Source: Martelella lutilitoris (GTDB lineage: Bacteria > Pseudomonadota > Alphaproteobacteria > Rhizobiales > Rhizobiaceae). From it: DNA of 64,000 nucleotides. The stretch is from the NCBI RefSeq assembly GCF_005924265.1, contig NZ_VCLB01000008.1, forward strand, positions 124,001 to 188,000. Direction: 5' to 3'. The notes below the pieces were generated by a model. That model searched no databases. It worked only from the letters and a program-made list of their open reading frames with translations, and was not told the DNA's origin. Positions 1 to 7,748 of this stretch are shown here, piece after piece (positions within the stretch are counted from its first letter, which is position 1; each line of letters starts with the position of its first letter). A program made the position numbers and the translations under genes.

Positions 1-893
1 ACCATGCCATGCTCTTCCGTCAGCCGCTCGATCACGGCATCCGGGTATTCGCGGATCAGGCCATGGCCGGGACCGCCCTTGCCGGCGGGATCGCTGGTCA
101 GCGATTTGGTGCCGGCATCGATAATGGCGCGATCGGGCGTCGGCCGGCTGACGACGGTGACCAGAACGTCGAATGCACAGTCTTCCAGAGCGGCGTGGCC
201 AACCCCCATCATCATCCGGTCATTGTAGATATAGGTGCCGACCCGCAATTCATCGATGACGCCGAATTCATGGGTCCTGAACGCATTCGGCGTGCCGCCG
301 CCGGAGACTTTCGGGATGGTGAGGCCGGCTGCGGCAAAGGCGTCGCGCGCCTGTTTCACAAAGGCGACCGAAGCCTCGCTCGCCGGATAGGTCATCAGCC
401 CGTCAAAGGAAAGATGCGGCGTCTCACTGACCTTTTGCGCCAGCGCCAGCGCCTCGTCAACGGTGACGACGCCGGTGCGGCCAAGCCCGCTGTCGAACTC
501 CACCAGAACGCCGATCGGCGCATCGGCCATTTCTGCCGCGGACGCCACCGTTTCGAGCGCGACATCGCTATCGACGGCCACGCTCATCTTCGCGCGTTTG
601 GCAAGTGCGGCGAGCCGCTTCGCCTTGATCGGCCCGATCAGGGGATAGGAGATCAGGATATCCTCAATCCCCGCATCGGCCATCACCTCGGCCTCGCCCA
701 ACTTCTGACAGGTGATGCCCTTGGCCCCGAGCGCAAGCTGCCGTTCGGCCAGTCTGACGATCTTGTGGGTCTTGATATGCGGGCGAAGCGCAATGCCGTG
801 TTCGTCGCAGTAATCCTGCATCCGCTTCAGATTGGCATCGACGATTGCAAGATCGGCGACGGGAACGGGCGTGTCGAGGTCTTCGATTTTCAA
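1..893 (-). CDS. DSD1/D-threonine aldolase-family PLP enzyme (3' end cut by window)
   Basis: Reading leftward from a TTG codon at 893-891 gives an open frame of 297 codons running off the window edge. The start sequence reads LKIEDLDTPV, followed by RPHIKTHK, whose first lysine (about residue 41) matches the PLP-binding lysine of fold-type III alanine-racemase-like enzymes. DSGLGRTG and SGGGTPN motifs follow, as in D-threonine aldolase and D-serine dehydratase (DSD1) proteins. These enzymes cleave or dehydrate D-3-hydroxyamino acids. The TTG is preceded by AAGGA at a workable distance, and the only nearby ATG reads into a stop after three codons. It is the last visible gene of the leftward operon, after the ABC ATPase. 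The exact substrate is not predictable. Confidence 0.8.
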   Translation of the reverse strand, partial: MKIEDLDTPVPVADLAIVDANLKRMQDYCDEHGIALRPHIKTHKIVRLAERQLALGAKGITCQKLGEAEVMADAGIEDILISYPLIGPIKAKRLAALAKRAKMSVAVDSDVALETVASAAEMADAPIGVLVEFDSGLGRTGVVTVDEALALAQKVSETPHLSFDGLMTYPASEASVAFVKQARDAFAAAGLTIPKVSGGGTPNAFRTHEFGVIDELRVGTYIYNDRMMMGVGHAALEDCAFDVLVTVVSRPTPDRAIIDAGTKSLTSDPAGKGGPGHGLIREYPDAVIERLTEEHGM

Positions 894-939
894 TGCTTCA
901 TGTCCTTTTTTCGGCCCTTGCGGCCACAACACATGCCCG

Positions 940-2010
940 TCAGATGCGCTTGCCGGTGGTCGAATCGAAACAATGCTCCTTGCCCGCCTGCGGCTTGACA
1001 TAGAGCGTTGAACCGGATTCCGCCTCCAGACGCCAGCGGAAAAGCGCGACAACGGCCTGACCGGCTATTTTTCCGTAAACGTAAGTATCAGCCCCCGTCT
1101 GCTCGATCAGATCGACAACCAGCGGCAGGCCATCGCCATAGTCGGCGAGCTCCACATTTTCCGGGCGGATGCCGACCTTAATCGTCTCGCCGACCCCAGC
1201 CCCGATGCCCTCCGGCAGCGGCATCGACACCGCGTCGTCAAGCACGGCCATCGGCCGGCCATCGGAGGACGCTACGGTCGCATCCAGAAGGTTCATCGAA
1301 GGCGAACCGATGAAGCTGGCGACGAACAGGGTTTCCGGCCGGTCGTAAAGTTCGAGCGGCGTGCCGATCTGCTCGATATGGCCGCCATTCATCACCACGA
1401 TCCGGTCGGCGAGCGTCATCGCCTCGATCTGGTCATGGGTCACATAGATCGAGGTGCGGCCGACCTTCTTGTGCAGCGCCTTGATCTCGGTGCGCATCTG
1501 CACGCGCAACTGGGCATCGAGATTTGAAAGCGGTTCGTCGAACAGGAAGAGCGAGGGTTCGCGCACCACCGCGCGGCCCATGGCGACGCGCTGGCGCTGA
1601 CCGCCGGAAAGCTGACGCGGATAGCGCTCCAGATAGGGTTGAAGGTTGAGGATCTCTGCCGCGCGCTCGATCTTGGCGGCGATCTCATCCGGCTTCTCCC
1701 CGCGCAGTTTTGGACCGTAGGCGATGTTGTCGCGCACCGTCATGTGCGGGAAAAGCGCGTAGGACTGGAACACCATCGCGATGTTGCGCCGCTGCGGCGG
1801 CACGGCATTGGAACGGTGCCCGCCGATCAAGAGATCGCCATAGGAGATGTCCTCCAGCCCTGCGATCATGCGCAGAAGCGTCGACTTGCCGCAGCCGGAC
1901 GGGCCGACAAGCACGACGAATTCGCCATCGGGAATGCGCAGGTCGATGTCGAACAGAACCTGGTTGTCGCCATACTGCTTGTTGATCTGGTTGAGGACGA
2001 GATCGGCCAT
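940..2010 (-). CDS. Sugar ABC transporter ATP-binding protein (UgpC/MalK type)
   Basis: A 356-residue ATPase of the carbohydrate-uptake (CUT1) type that would hydrolyse ATP at the inner face of the membrane. Walker [10 protein letters not shown] lies at residues 36-44, followed by the [14 protein letters not shown] signature and a LFLFDEP Walker B. About 120 C-terminal residues form the OB-like regulatory domain typical of UgpC/MalK. It starts one base after the SDR stop, so the two are translationally coupled. It is the only ATPase near the binding protein and permeases at 4207-7263, which lie on the opposite strand and lack their own. Assignment to that transporter is inference from context. 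Confidence 0.92.
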   Translation of the reverse strand: MADLVLNQINKQYGDNQVLFDIDLRIPDGEFVVLVGPSGCGKSTLLRMIAGLEDISYGDLLIGGHRSNAVPPQRRNIAMVFQSYALFPHMTVRDNIAYGPKLRGEKPDEIAAKIERAAEILNLQPYLERYPRQLSGGQRQRVAMGRAVVREPSLFLFDEPLSNLDAQLRVQMRTEIKALHKKVGRTSIYVTHDQIEAMTLADRIVVMNGGHIEQIGTPLELYDRPETLFVASFIGSPSMNLLDATVASSDGRPMAVLDDAVSMPLPEGIGAGVGETIKVGIRPENVELADYGDGLPLVVDLIEQTGADTYVYGKIAGQAVVALFRWRLEAESGSTLYVKPQAGKEHCFDSTTGKRI

Positions 2011-2011
2011 C

Positions 2012-2806
2012 CTACTGGTCCTCCAGGGTCAGCTCGCGCGACATGGCGAGATTGCCGGCCATCAGCCCGCCATCGACGGGAAGCGTGACTCCGGAGATGA
2101 AGCCCGCATCGTCGGACGCCAGAAAGGTGATCGCCTTTGCGACGTCGACGGGCTGGGCGACCCGCAGGAGCGGATACCATTTCTTCAGCCCGTCCAGCAC
2201 ATCCGGCTTTCGCGCGATACGATGGTCCCAGGCGGGCGTCTGCACCGTTCCGGGGCAGACAATATTGGCCCGGATATTGTGCTCGCCATATTCGGTTGCC
2301 ATGGTGCGGGTGAGCGAGACGAGACCGGCTTTTGCCGCCGAATAGGCCGGCTGACCAAAGGTTGCGAGGCCGTTGACGGAGCCGACGATGACGATCGAAC
2401 CGTGCCTCTTCGCCTTCATGCCATCGATGACGACGCGCACCGTATTGTACTGGCCAGCCAGATTGTCGGCGACATCCTGGCGGAAACGCTCCGGTTCGGT
2501 CTTGTCGAGCGTCGTGGTCGCGCCGCCGGTATTGGCATTGGCGACCACGATATCGACTGGCCCAAGTTCGGCAACGGCCGCATCGACCGCGGCCTGCAGG
2601 GCATCGAGATCGGTGATGCTGGCGGCAGCGCCCGCAACCGGATACCCCTCCGCCTTGTAGCCTTCGACAGCTGCATCGACGGCATCCTGCTTGATATCGG
2701 CGATGATCACCTTGGCGCCCTCGGCCAGAAAATCCTTGACGACGGCCGTGCCGATACCGCCGACGCCGCCGGTGACAAGCGCGACGCGCCCTTCCAGTCT
2801 CTTCAT
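2012..2806 (-). CDS. SDR family NAD(P)-dependent oxidoreductase
   Basis: A 264-residue classical short-chain dehydrogenase. The cofactor loop TGGVGGIG is at residues 12-19, ANANTG lies in the middle, and the catalytic set is a serine in GSVNG followed by the YSAAK tyrosine-lysine pair. The C-terminal SGVTLPVDGG segment is typical of FabG-like enzymes. It probably oxidises or reduces a hydroxyl or keto group of an intermediate in this catabolic locus. The ATG is one base from the stop codon of the preceding unknown gene, so it belongs to the leftward operon. A second SDR (9792-10559) in the rightward operon shares little detailed sequence and is probably a different step. Confidence 0.9.
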   Translation of the reverse strand: MKRLEGRVALVTGGVGGIGTAVVKDFLAEGAKVIIADIKQDAVDAAVEGYKAEGYPVAGAAASITDLDALQAAVDAAVAELGPVDIVVANANTGGATTTLDKTEPERFRQDVADNLAGQYNTVRVVIDGMKAKRHGSIVIVGSVNGLATFGQPAYSAAKAGLVSLTRTMATEYGEHNIRANIVCPGTVQTPAWDHRIARKPDVLDGLKKWYPLLRVAQPVDVAKAITFLASDDAGFISGVTLPVDGGLMAGNLAMSRELTLEDQ

Positions 2807-2807
2807 G

Positions 2808-4016
2808 TCAGTTCCCCGTTTTATATCTGTTCATCGCCCGTCCAGCCCATTCGAGACCGCTCTGGCGCACATGTCCGTAATTGTAGAAACCAAAACCATC
2901 GACGCCGGCATCAGCCAGTGCATCAACGGTCGCGACAAACCCGCCCTCCTCGAGATAATCGGGCGCGGCGGGCCGCAACACGGCGCGGATGGAAGCGTCT
3001 GAACCACAACGCAGGCGGATCTCATCATATTCGGTCAGCGCAGCCTGCCAGGGCGATCGGTAGAAGCAGACCTCCAGTCCGTCAGCCGCCTTGGACAGTC
3101 CGGCAAGATCGGAGCCTTCCAGATAGGAAAGCCCGAGCGGCTGATTGACCGATGGGATGATGTAAACAGCGGCATCCGCGCGCACGGCAGCGCGAATTTC
3201 ACCGACAAGCCCGGTGACGACATCGCAGCGCATCTTCAGAAAAGCCGAAAGATCGGGGTCGGTGACAAGGTCGCCCTCAAAGCGTGCCCTGTTGGCGTCC
3301 GGATCCGGCTCATAGCCCGCTTCCAGCGCAAGCGAAATGCGGGACCGAACACGCTCACGCAGTCCTTCGAAATCAACACCAAAACTTTGCGCATTATTTG
3401 CACAATTTGCGCAAAAACACAGTCCCAGATAGTTTTCAGTGCCCGGCATGGATCCGAGCAATGCAAATTCATGGTGGTAGCCGTGGCGAAACGGCAGAAA
3501 GCCCGGCGTCTCCAGCGACAGCCCGCCGACGCCCGGATTGCCGGCGATTTCGCTGCACAGCTTCACTGCATATTCCCGGACATCCGGATGGGACGGACAC
3601 AAGGAATAGGGGTAACGGTCGCCGAAGGCGTTTTCGACCGTGCAATCGGGAAATTTCATGCCGAGATGGCTGTTGTGCAGCAGCACCGTCCAGGCATTGA
3701 GGGCGATGTCGCCACGCGCCGCAAACCGCTCAAAGATGTCATTTCGCTGCGCCAAATCGCCTGTATCCGGGGCAATCCGGCCGTAATTCTCGCGCCTCGA
3801 GCGGAAATGAACATGGCCATCCTGCGGAAAGAAAATCTTTGATCCCTTGCCCTTCGGCCGGGTGAACTTGCCCGCGTGATAGGCTGCGGCAAGCGTCAGC
3901 GTATTCATGTTAAGCCGATGCAATTCCTCGACAAATGCGTCGTCGTGCCAGTCCGCAAGGTCCCATGTATAGGCAAACATGGCGCGGTAATCCGCCGTTT
4001 CTGTTCCCGTCTTCAT
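2808..4016 (-). CDS. Uncharacterised protein, possibly TIM-barrel glycosidase-like
   Basis: A 402-residue protein whose family I do not recognise. The start is placed at the ATG at 4016 because the coding character and the AYTWDL segment begin there; the longer open frame upstream crosses the divergent promoter region. Visible features are FAYTWDLADW near the N-terminus, LNAWTVLLHNSHLG, SLCPSHPDVREYA, GLSLETPGF and CFCANCANN, the last with closely spaced cysteines that could bind metal. Alternating short hydrophobic strands and acidic or aromatic ends suggest a (beta/alpha)8 barrel as in glycoside hydrolases, but that is inference. There is no signal peptide. It is the first gene of the leftward operon and is coupled to the SDR. 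Confidence 0.65.
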   Translation of the reverse strand: MKTGTETADYRAMFAYTWDLADWHDDAFVEELHRLNMNTLTLAAAYHAGKFTRPKGKGSKIFFPQDGHVHFRSRRENYGRIAPDTGDLAQRNDIFERFAARGDIALNAWTVLLHNSHLGMKFPDCTVENAFGDRYPYSLCPSHPDVREYAVKLCSEIAGNPGVGGLSLETPGFLPFRHGYHHEFALLGSMPGTENYLGLCFCANCANNAQSFGVDFEGLRERVRSRISLALEAGYEPDPDANRARFEGDLVTDPDLSAFLKMRCDVVTGLVGEIRAAVRADAAVYIIPSVNQPLGLSYLEGSDLAGLSKAADGLEVCFYRSPWQAALTEYDEIRLRCGSDASIRAVLRPAAPDYLEEGGFVATVDALADAGVDGFGFYNYGHVRQSGLEWAGRAMNRYKTGN

Positions 4017-4206
4017 TTTTTGCAATATTGTCCCGTCTGGTCGGTCAATTGTTTTCCGAAAAAGCTTACACAGCCGTCTAATTTGCGCAATATGGGAATT
4101 TGCGCTTTTTTGGATATTTTGCATTGACGATCTTCGAAACTTCAGCTTACGCTTCCATCCGTAGGGGAACACCGGCAGCAAAGCCGGGACCAACTGGAGA
4201 ACAATT
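4017..4206. promoter_or_regulatory. Divergent promoter/operator region
   Basis: This AT-rich gap separates the two arms of the catabolic locus. It holds the perfect palindrome TTGCGCAA at 4083-4090 and two direct copies of AATTTGCGC at 4080-4088 and 4097-4105, spaced 17 bases start to start. A CAATATTG palindrome sits at 4023-4030, close to the leftward start codon. The rightward gene has GGAG at a normal distance from its ATG. The repeats look like a regulator binding site serving both directions. No regulator gene is visible nearby, so it may lie left of the window. Confidence 0.5.
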
Positions 4207-5454
4207 ATGCATCAGACCAGAAAGGCACTGCCGCGCGCAGTGCGCCTTGCGCTTGCCGCATCCTCGCTTGCCATGATCTCCGCCGGCGCGGCATCCGCTG
4301 ATACCGTGCGGGTCACCATTCCGGAATATTCGTCGAAGACCATGCCCTATTTCCAGCAGGCGGCCGACGCGTTCATGGCGGAAAATCCCGACACCACGAT
4401 CGAGCTCGAAATGGTGCCCTGGGCCAATCTGCAGCAGAAGCTGGTGACCGACATTTCCGGCGGCGTGAACGCCGACCTCGCCGTCATCGGCACGCGCTGG
4501 ATCCTCGACTATGCCGAGCAGGAGGTGATCGAACCGCTTGACGACTATATGGACGACGCGTTCAAGGGCCGGTTCTTCGAAACCTTCCTGACGCCCTCGG
4601 TCGTTGACGGCACCACATTCGGCCTGCCGATCGCCGCCTCCGCGCGCGCCATGTTCTACAACAAGGACCTGCTCGAAGAGGCCGGCTACTCCGAGCCGCC
4701 GGCCACCTGGGACGATCTGATCGAAGCCTCGAAAGCGATCAAGGCGCTCGAAAAGGATGGCGTCTTCGCCTACGGCATTCAGGGCAAGAGCACGGAGACG
4801 GACGTCTATTTCTACTACCCGATGTGGAGCTATGGCGGCACGATCCTGAACGAGGACGGTCTTTCCGGCGTCAACACCGAGGCCGGCGCCAAGGCCATGG
4901 ACATCTACATGACCCTCATCAATGAGGGACTGACCCAGCCGGGCGTCACCGATTACCAGCGCGCCGATATCGAAAACCTGTTCAAACAGGGCAAGCTCGG
5001 CATGGTGATCACCGGTCCGTTCCTGTCGAACCAGATCAAGGAACAGGCACCGGACCTCAACTACGGCCTTGCCAAGGTGCCGGCCGGCACGACCTCGGCC
5101 ACCTATGGCGTCACCGACTCGATCGTGATGTTCGAGAACTCCGATGTGAAGGACGAGGCCTGGGCCTTCCTCGACTTCCTGTTCACCACCGACCAGCGCG
5201 TCAAGTTCGACGAGGCCGAGGGCTTCCTGCCGGTAAACAAGGAAGAGGCAGCCATGCCGATGTTCGCCGACAATGCGGACCTGAAGGTCTTCACCGATCT
5301 GCTTGCCGGCGCCCATTTCGCGCCGCTCGTCGCAGGCTGGGAGGAAATCGCCGACAGCACGATCACCGATCTGCAGGCAACCTATCTCGGGCAGATGGAA
5401 CCGGACGCGGCGCTTGCCGATATCGAAACCCGGGTCAACGACATCCTCGAGTAA
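4207..5454 (+). CDS. ABC transporter sugar-type substrate-binding protein
   Basis: A 415-residue periplasmic solute-binding protein of the MalE-like family 1. Residues 1-30 form a Sec signal peptide with a basic N-terminus, a hydrophobic core and the probable cleavage site ASA-DT. The mature part starts with a strand (VRVTIPEY) and contains AVIGTRWILDYAEQ, SARAMFYNKDLLEEAGY and PATWDDL, the usual CUT1 binding-protein landmarks. It is the first gene of the rightward operon, preceded by GGAG, and is followed 14 bases later by the first permease. It captures the substrate for the locus; the ligand cannot be read from sequence. Confidence 0.93.
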   Translation: MHQTRKALPRAVRLALAASSLAMISAGAASADTVRVTIPEYSSKTMPYFQQAADAFMAENPDTTIELEMVPWANLQQKLVTDISGGVNADLAVIGTRWILDYAEQEVIEPLDDYMDDAFKGRFFETFLTPSVVDGTTFGLPIAASARAMFYNKDLLEEAGYSEPPATWDDLIEASKAIKALEKDGVFAYGIQGKSTETDVYFYYPMWSYGGTILNEDGLSGVNTEAGAKAMDIYMTLINEGLTQPGVTDYQRADIENLFKQGKLGMVITGPFLSNQIKEQAPDLNYGLAKVPAGTTSATYGVTDSIVMFENSDVKDEAWAFLDFLFTTDQRVKFDEAEGFLPVNKEEAAMPMFADNADLKVFTDLLAGAHFAPLVAGWEEIADSTITDLQATYLGQMEPDAALADIETRVNDILE

Positions 5455-5468
5455 GGCAGAAACCCGCA

Positions 5469-6440
5469 ATGCCAGGTTCTTCACGACACTCCGCCCCCAA
5501 TCCGGACAGGGTGAATGGCGCTGGCATTGCGGCCACCGCCGAATATGAAGCCGGGCCGTTTTCGGTCTGGCAGAAAAAGATGGTGCCGGTGCTGTTCATC
5601 CTGCCCGGCCTCATCCTTTCAGCCTTCATCATCATCTATCCGGTCTGGGAACTGATCCAGACCTCGCTGCGCAAGGTCACCCGCTTCGGCAAAGTGACCA
5701 AGCTGAACGACTTCGCCAATTTCGAAGCGGTCTTCTCCGATACCCTGTTTCAGGAGGCAGCCATCCGCTCCGTCTGGTGGACCCTGCTGGTCGTTGGCGG
5801 AACGCTGATCTGCGCGGCCGGGATCGCGCTGATCCTGAACGAGAAATTCCACGGTCGCGCCATTGCCCGCGTCATCATCATGCTGCCCTGGTCGGTGTCG
5901 CTGTCACTTCTGACGGTCGTCTGGCGCTGGGCGCTCAACGGCGAGACCGGCTACCTCAACCACCTGCTCGAACAGCTCGGCATCATCGACGGTCCCGTCG
6001 TCTGGCTTGCAAGCGGCTCGACCGCCTTCACCGTCATGATCCTGATCGGCATCATCGTCTCGATCCCGTTCACGACGACGATCTTCCTCGGCGGCCTCTC
6101 CTCGCTTCCCGGCGATCTCTACGAGGCAGCGCGCATGGAAGGCGCGTCGCACTGGCACTGTTTCAAGACCATCACCGTGCCGATGATGCAGCCTTACGTG
6201 AACATCGCCATCGTGCTGAACGTGATCTACGTCTTCAACTCCTTCCCGATCATCTGGATCCTGACGGAGGGCGGCCCCGCGAACTCCACCGACATTCTGG
6301 TGACCTATCTCTACAAGATCGCCTTCAAATACGGAAAGCTCGGCGAAGCCTCCGTCGTCTCGCTCTTGATGTTTGTTTTCCTTCTGGCCTTTGCCGCGCT
6401 TTACCTGCGGCTCGTTTCAAAGGATGCGGCCAATGCCTGA
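5469..6440 (+). CDS. Sugar ABC transporter permease (MalF/UgpA type)
   Basis: A 323-residue inner membrane permease. After a polar N-terminus of about 35 residues come six predicted membrane segments, the first around VLFILPGLILSAFIIIYP. The EAA loop that contacts the ATPase reads EAARMEGASHWHCFKTITVP, ending in the usual proline. It pairs with the second permease to form the channel. Its last codons overlap the start of that gene by eight bases, which indicates translational coupling. Confidence 0.93.
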   Translation: MPGSSRHSAPNPDRVNGAGIAATAEYEAGPFSVWQKKMVPVLFILPGLILSAFIIIYPVWELIQTSLRKVTRFGKVTKLNDFANFEAVFSDTLFQEAAIRSVWWTLLVVGGTLICAAGIALILNEKFHGRAIARVIIMLPWSVSLSLLTVVWRWALNGETGYLNHLLEQLGIIDGPVVWLASGSTAFTVMILIGIIVSIPFTTTIFLGGLSSLPGDLYEAARMEGASHWHCFKTITVPMMQPYVNIAIVLNVIYVFNSFPIIWILTEGGPANSTDILVTYLYKIAFKYGKLGEASVVSLLMFVFLLAFAALYLRLVSKDAANA

Positions 6441-7263
6441 CAGACGCCGCTCGCTGATCTACTGGATCGTTCTTTCACCGCTGCTCTTGATCAACCTCTT
6501 TCCGTTTGCGGTGATGATCTCCACCGCGCTGACGCCGGCCGATGAGGTTCTTTCCGGCGATACGCAATGGATCCCCAGCCGCTTTGCCTGGGAAAACTTC
6601 GTCGACATGTGGCAAACGGTCGATTTCGGCACCGCGCTGATGAACTCGCTGGTCGTCGGCGTGCTGACCACCGTTTTGACGATCCTCGTCTCGGTTCCGG
6701 CCGCCTATGCCATGGTCCGGCTCGATTTCAAGGGGAAGACGGCTTTCCAGACCTTCCTGCTGATCACGCAGATGTTCTCGCCGGTCGTGCTGGTGATCGG
6801 GCTTTTCCGGCTGGTCGTCGGCATCGGCGCGCTCGATTCGCTGGTCGCGCTCTCCGTCCTTTACTGCTGCTTCCATATCGCCTTTGCCGTCTGGATGTTG
6901 CGCTCCTATTTCGCCTCCATTCCGGCGGAACTGGAACACGCCGCCTGGCTCGAGGGCGCATCCGCTCTCCACGCCATCCGCACCGTATTCGTGCCCATGG
7001 CGGCGCCGGCCGTAGCAGTCACGGCGATCTTCACCTTCATCGGCGCCTGGAACGAATATGCGCTGGCGCTCGCCATTCTGCGTTCTGCCGAGCACTACAC
7101 CCTGCCCCTCAAGATCGCAGCACTTTCCTCCGGCCGCTACCAGGTCGAATGGCATCATGTGATGGCAGCCACCTTCGTCGCCACCATTCCCGTCGCCATC
7201 GTCTTCATGTGGCTGCAGCGCCATATGATCACCGGTCTTTCCGGCGGCGCGGTGAAGGGTTGA
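6433..7263 (+). CDS. Sugar ABC transporter permease (MalG/UgpE type)
   Basis: A 276-residue second permease. The start at 6433 is preferred over upstream in-frame starts because AAAGGA lies nine bases ahead and the sequence then begins MPDRRRSLIYWIV, a standard short cytoplasmic N-terminus before the first membrane helix. The EAA loop appears as EHAAWLEGASALHAIRTVFVP, with the usual glycine spacing. The C-terminus ends HMITGLSGGAVKG, which is characteristic of MalG-type permeases. It overlaps the first permease and is followed by RidA. Confidence 0.93.
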   Translation: MPDRRRSLIYWIVLSPLLLINLFPFAVMISTALTPADEVLSGDTQWIPSRFAWENFVDMWQTVDFGTALMNSLVVGVLTTVLTILVSVPAAYAMVRLDFKGKTAFQTFLLITQMFSPVVLVIGLFRLVVGIGALDSLVALSVLYCCFHIAFAVWMLRSYFASIPAELEHAAWLEGASALHAIRTVFVPMAAPAVAVTAIFTFIGAWNEYALALAILRSAEHYTLPLKIAALSSGRYQVEWHHVMAATFVATIPVAIVFMWLQRHMITGLSGGAVKG

Positions 7264-7290
7264 GACCCAACAGACAAAGGAAAACACACA

Positions 7291-7677
7291 ATGTCCAAGA
7301 TCGAACATTTTCATGCGCCCGAGACCTCGCCGAGTGCTGCCCCTCTGAGCCCTGCCGTCCGTGCCGGCGATTTCGTCTTCGTCTCCGGCCAGGTGCCGGT
7401 GATGGATGACGGCTCGGTGGCCGCCCATGACATCGAGACGCAGACAACGCAGGTGATGAGGAACATCGAAAAGGCGCTGAAGCTTGCCGGCTGCGAAATG
7501 GCAGACGTCTGCAAGACCACCGCATGGCTGCATGACGCCCGCGATTTCGGCCGCTTCAACAAGGCCTATTCGGCCTTTTTCACGCCCGGCAAGTTCCCCG
7601 CGCGCACCACCAGCGAAGCGAAGCTGATGATCAACATCCTCGTCGAGATCGAGGCGGTCGCCTACAAGCCGCTCTAG
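7291..7677 (+). CDS. RidA family enamine/imine deaminase
   Basis: A 128-residue member of the RidA/YjgF family, which forms trimers and hydrolyses reactive enamine or imine intermediates released by PLP-dependent dehydratases. The substrate-carboxylate arginine is conserved at residue 105 in FPARTTSEAK, and VFVSGQVP matches the family core. Its presence with a D-threonine-aldolase/D-serine-dehydratase-type PLP enzyme in the opposite arm suggests that the pathway produces 2-aminoacrylate-like or imine intermediates. That link is inference. It sits directly after the permease genes in the rightward operon. Confidence 0.9.
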   Translation: MSKIEHFHAPETSPSAAPLSPAVRAGDFVFVSGQVPVMDDGSVAAHDIETQTTQVMRNIEKALKLAGCEMADVCKTTAWLHDARDFGRFNKAYSAFFTPGKFPARTTSEAKLMINILVEIEAVAYKPL

Positions 7678-7748
7678 GAACGCAGCACGCCAGACGAACG
7701 AGAAAGATCCGCCACACGATTGGCGGGCACCATATGGAGTCCTTTGAA

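Noticed and set aside
4147-5484. 445-codon open frame on the minus strand
   Set aside because: It is antisense to the clear binding-protein gene at 4207-5454 and has shadow composition.
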